Source: JBAUHN01 sp049680295 (lineage in GTDB: Bacteria; Pseudomonadota; Alphaproteobacteria; Rhodobacterales; Rhodobacteraceae). Taken from it: DNA of 8,003 nucleotides. The stretch covers positions 1-8,003 of the forward strand of contig JBAUHN010000104.1 of the NCBI GenBank assembly GCA_049680295.1, read 5' to 3'. Positions 6,818-8,003 of this stretch are shown here, piece after piece. The notes below the pieces were generated by a model. It was not told the origin of the DNA and did no database searches. It saw only the letters and a program-made list of their open reading frames with translations. Both the position numbers and the translations under genes were made by a program. Position 1 is the first letter of the stretch, and every line of letters begins with the position of its first letter.

Positions 6818-6832
6818 GTGTAAATTGCACAT
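6816..6832. promoter_or_regulatory. Operator-like dyad 1, ATGTGTAAATTGCACAT
   Basis: A 17-bp imperfect palindrome with 5-bp perfect ends (ATGTG/CACAT). It matches dyad 2 (6862-6878) at 15 of 17 bases in the same orientation; the start-to-start distance is 46 bp. It lies 21 bp upstream of the lipoprotein start codon. A TTGACG at 6851-6856, minus strand, would be a good -35 box whose -10 region would fall on this dyad, so binding here should block that promoter. The -10 itself is poor, so the promoter is tentative. Confidence 0.6.
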
Positions 6833-6861
6833 TTCATTTTTCGATTGCGGCGTCAAGTAAA

Positions 6862-6878
6862 ATGTGTAAATCACACAT
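6862..6878. promoter_or_regulatory. Operator-like dyad 2, ATGTGTAAATCACACAT, abutting the DUF6502 start
   Basis: A 17-bp palindrome with 6-bp perfect arms (ATGTGT/ACACAT) and a 5-nt centre, ending on the base before the DUF6502 start codon. TAAAAT (6858-6863) just before it could be a -10 box, which would start transcription near 6870 and give a leader of only a few bases. No Shine-Dalgarno sequence is present. The position suggests repression of the DUF6502 gene, perhaps by its own product. The -35 is not evident. Confidence 0.6.
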
Positions 6879-7625
6879 ATGCATTGGCTAGACCCTATTT
6901 TGAGACCCCTTGCGCAACTGGCAGTCCGGAAAGGATGGTTGTTTCCGGTCGTGGAGCGCCGTTTGCGTCACGCATATGTTGAGGCAGCACAGGCCGTTGA
7001 TGGCGATGGAACAACAGACAGCAAGATTAGCATCAAAACGGGATTACAGCGACGCGACATTGCGCGACTGCGGGGTGAACGCGATCCGACCGAGACCAAG
7101 CGCCAACCCTTGGCCGAGATCATTGCGCTTTGGTGGGATGACCCGACCTTTGATCCTCAAGGGATTCCCATTCAAGGCGATGGCGCAAGCTTCACGAGCC
7201 TTGCGCGTAGCATCAGAAAGGATGTCCATCCTCGCACATTTTTGAATATTCTCATCGAGATAGGGGCCGTGAACGAAACCGAAGAGCACGTCAGCCTTAA
7301 TGTGCGGAGTTATCGCCCGCCATCTGGTTCAGATGAGCAATTGGCTTACCTCGCAGACAATGTTGGGGATCATCTGGCAGCGGCGGTTTCGAACGTGGTT
7401 GATCGAGGACGGAATTACGACATGGGCGTCCACTACAAGGGCTTATCGGCAAGCGCAATTTCACAACTGGACCGGCACTTTCGAACTCGAATGAGGCAAA
7501 CACTGGAAGAATTAGATACTATGGCCCGAGGCTTTCCTGCCACCGAGGACGGGCTTCACAGATTCCGCGCCGGGGGGTTTTTTTTCGATGATTTAAGCAG
7601 TGAGGCCAATCCACATGATCCGTAA
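6879..7625 (+). CDS. DUF6502-family putative DNA-binding protein
   Basis: 248 residues. The N-terminal helices (LDPILRPLAQLAVRKGW, VVERRLRHAYVEAA) lead into a helix-turn-helix-like segment at about 48-66, SKISIKTGLQRRDIARLRG, where 'TGL-R-R-x-I/V-x-R-L' is the family hallmark. It continues with ALWWDDPTFDPQGIPI (83-98), SFTSLARSIRKDVHPRTFLNILIEIGAV (104-131), then SNVVDRGRNYDMGVHYKGLS and an aromatic C-terminal segment RFRAGGFFFDDL. The layout and length fit DUF6502 (PF20112). Biochemical function is undefined; a transcription factor role is inferred from the helix-turn-helix. ATG 6879 follows an operator-like dyad directly and lacks a Shine-Dalgarno sequence, but the N-terminus fits the family, so translation may be near-leaderless. 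The 3' end overlaps the next gene by 11 bp. A G6T8 run (7572-7585) lies in the C-terminal codons. Base composition is more A/T-rich than the export genes, suggesting transfer. Confidence 0.88.
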   Translation: MHWLDPILRPLAQLAVRKGWLFPVVERRLRHAYVEAAQAVDGDGTTDSKISIKTGLQRRDIARLRGERDPTETKRQPLAEIIALWWDDPTFDPQGIPIQGDGASFTSLARSIRKDVHPRTFLNILIEIGAVNETEEHVSLNVRSYRPPSGSDEQLAYLADNVGDHLAAAVSNVVDRGRNYDMGVHYKGLSASAISQLDRHFRTRMRQTLEELDTMARGFPATEDGLHRFRAGGFFFDDLSSEANPHDP

Positions 7626-7758
7626 AGTAGTAGCGCTCTTCCTTCTGATTGCACTCGCCTCCTGTTCAATGCCTGATGAGATTCCTGCGATTGATTGTCC
7701 TCGTGAAGGAGGCATAGGCGGAACAGGCGACTGTCCTATCCAGTCTGAAGTCACATGA
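7615..7758 (+). CDS. 47-residue mini-lipoprotein with CPREGGIGGTGDC motif
   Basis: This short gene overlaps the end of the DUF6502 gene (ATG 7615; the DUF6502 stop is 7623-7625) and has its own GTGAGG about 9 nt upstream. The signal MIRKVVALFLLIALASC has a lipobox A-S-C with Cys17. The mature peptide has only 31 residues: CSMPDEIPAID, then CPREGGIGGTGDC, then PIQSEVT. The pair Cys28/Cys40 brackets the Gly-rich GGIGGTG and may form a disulfide loop or bind a ligand. From memory, GIGGTG motifs also occur at the start of lipoproteins and DUF5666 proteins encoded beside DUF6502 genes in other Proteobacteria; this was not searched. No DUF5666 gene follows here. The overlap implies translational coupling with DUF6502. 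It is real on signal peptide, ribosome-binding site and coupling; its function is unknown. Confidence 0.8.
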   Translation: MIRKVVALFLLIALASCSMPDEIPAIDCPREGGIGGTGDCPIQSEVT

Positions 7759-7770
7759 TGATTACGCAAG

Positions 7771-7800
7771 AAACCGGACATTGGCGCAGCCGCAGCAAAT
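7771..7800 (-). repeat. Possible copy B of a degenerate intergenic sequence
   Basis: Read on the minus strand, this gives ATTTGCTGC...CCAATGTCCGGTTT, a diverged match to 6165-6196 in inverted orientation. It lies in the 90-bp gap between two convergent stops. Together the two candidate copies bracket the lipoprotein/DUF6502 module. Low confidence; see copy A. Confidence 0.25.
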
Positions 7801-7848
7801 TCACACTCTGTCCCGCACAGCAGCCCTCCCAATGCCACGACGCCGCCA

Positions 7849-8003
7849 TCAATCAATATAGCTGTCCATGCGCTGCCCGGCTCTTTGGCGGTGGATGGGC
7901 AATGTGCGGCCATATAGCTGCTCGGTGCGGGTCACGCTGCCGACCATTCCGGGTTCTTCGACATAGGAAAAAATCGCCACATAGCGCGGGCGGGTGCCTT
8001 GCA
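7849..8003 (-). CDS. C-terminal end of a probable phytanoyl-CoA dioxygenase-like (2-oxoglutarate/Fe) protein, partial
   Basis: On the minus strand an open frame enters from the right edge and ends at TGA (7851-7849), giving 50 residues. It begins GTRPRYVAIFSYVEEPG, continues MVGSVTRTEQLYGRTLPIH and ends RMDSYID. Codon use looks coding, and the Arg-rich 'RPRYVAIFSYV' strand resembles the final beta-strand of PhyH-type dioxygenases, where an Arg binds the 2-oxoglutarate carboxylate. The iron-binding HxD...H residues would lie outside the window. The family call is by resemblance only; a different cupin-fold oxygenase remains possible. It converges with the mini-lipoprotein, the stops being 90 bp apart, and marks the return to ordinary chromosomal coding sequence after the accessory module. 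Confidence 0.6.
   Translation of the reverse strand, partial: QGTRPRYVAIFSYVEEPGMVGSVTRTEQLYGRTLPIHRQRAGQRMDSYID

Noticed and set aside
7593..7913. Minus-strand 106-codon frame over the mini-lipoprotein
   Set aside because: It crosses the stop of the dioxygenase-like gene in another frame, overlaps the well-supported lipoprotein, and has no plausible domain.
1..8003. CRISPR array, transposase, toxin-antitoxin pair or phage genes
   Set aside because: No regularly spaced repeats, no DDE or recombinase motifs and no typical small paired genes were seen. The DUF6502/mini-lipoprotein pair was considered as toxin-antitoxin, but the small product is an exported lipoprotein, not an antitoxin-like protein.

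Overview
The window looks like chromosomal DNA of an alphaproteobacterium, most likely of the Rhodobacterales/Roseobacter group. This rests on fairly GC-rich coding sequence, C/G-rich third codon positions, family resemblance of the small membrane protein and DUF6502 genes, and the style of the exopolysaccharide genes. No rRNA, tRNA, CRISPR array, transposase or integrase was seen.

Left part (1-2708): the last 39 codons of a polyprenyl-phosphate sugar transferase (the enzyme that starts exopolysaccharide repeat units) end at 121. A strong symmetrical terminator hairpin follows (150-190). Then comes a long lipoprotein made almost entirely of tetratricopeptide (TPR) repeats (279-2708), of the kind found in exopolysaccharide and PEP-CTERM/exosortase loci. 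Two short minus-strand genes come next: an anchored, probably periplasmic protein of unknown function (2717-3244) and a 65-residue two-helix membrane protein (3435-3632). A gene-free stretch rich in small inverted repeats (3633-3991) precedes the next operon.

Middle (3992-6007): a tight two-gene operon encodes a short Wza/OPX-type polysaccharide export protein and a 469-residue outer-membrane beta-barrel. The OPX protein has no lipobox and no C-terminal helix able to cross the outer membrane. A natural reading is that the barrel is the actual pore and the OPX protein its periplasmic adaptor, with the TPR lipoprotein as a possible scaffold. This part of the window would then be the outer-membrane end of an exopolysaccharide secretion machine.

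Right part (6008-8003): a GC-rich gap with an imperfect palindrome is followed by a more A/T-rich accessory module. It has a 192-residue lipoprotein on the minus strand, a short divergent control region packed with palindromes (two near-identical 17-bp dyads 46 bp apart), a DUF6502-family putative DNA-binding protein, and an overlapping 47-codon mini-lipoprotein with a Cys-x11-Cys segment containing GGIGGTG. The module is the best candidate for a poorly described system: an apparently self-regulated unit making two envelope lipoproteins. The right edge holds the C-terminus of a minus-strand gene that resembles phytanoyl-CoA/2-oxoglutarate dioxygenases.
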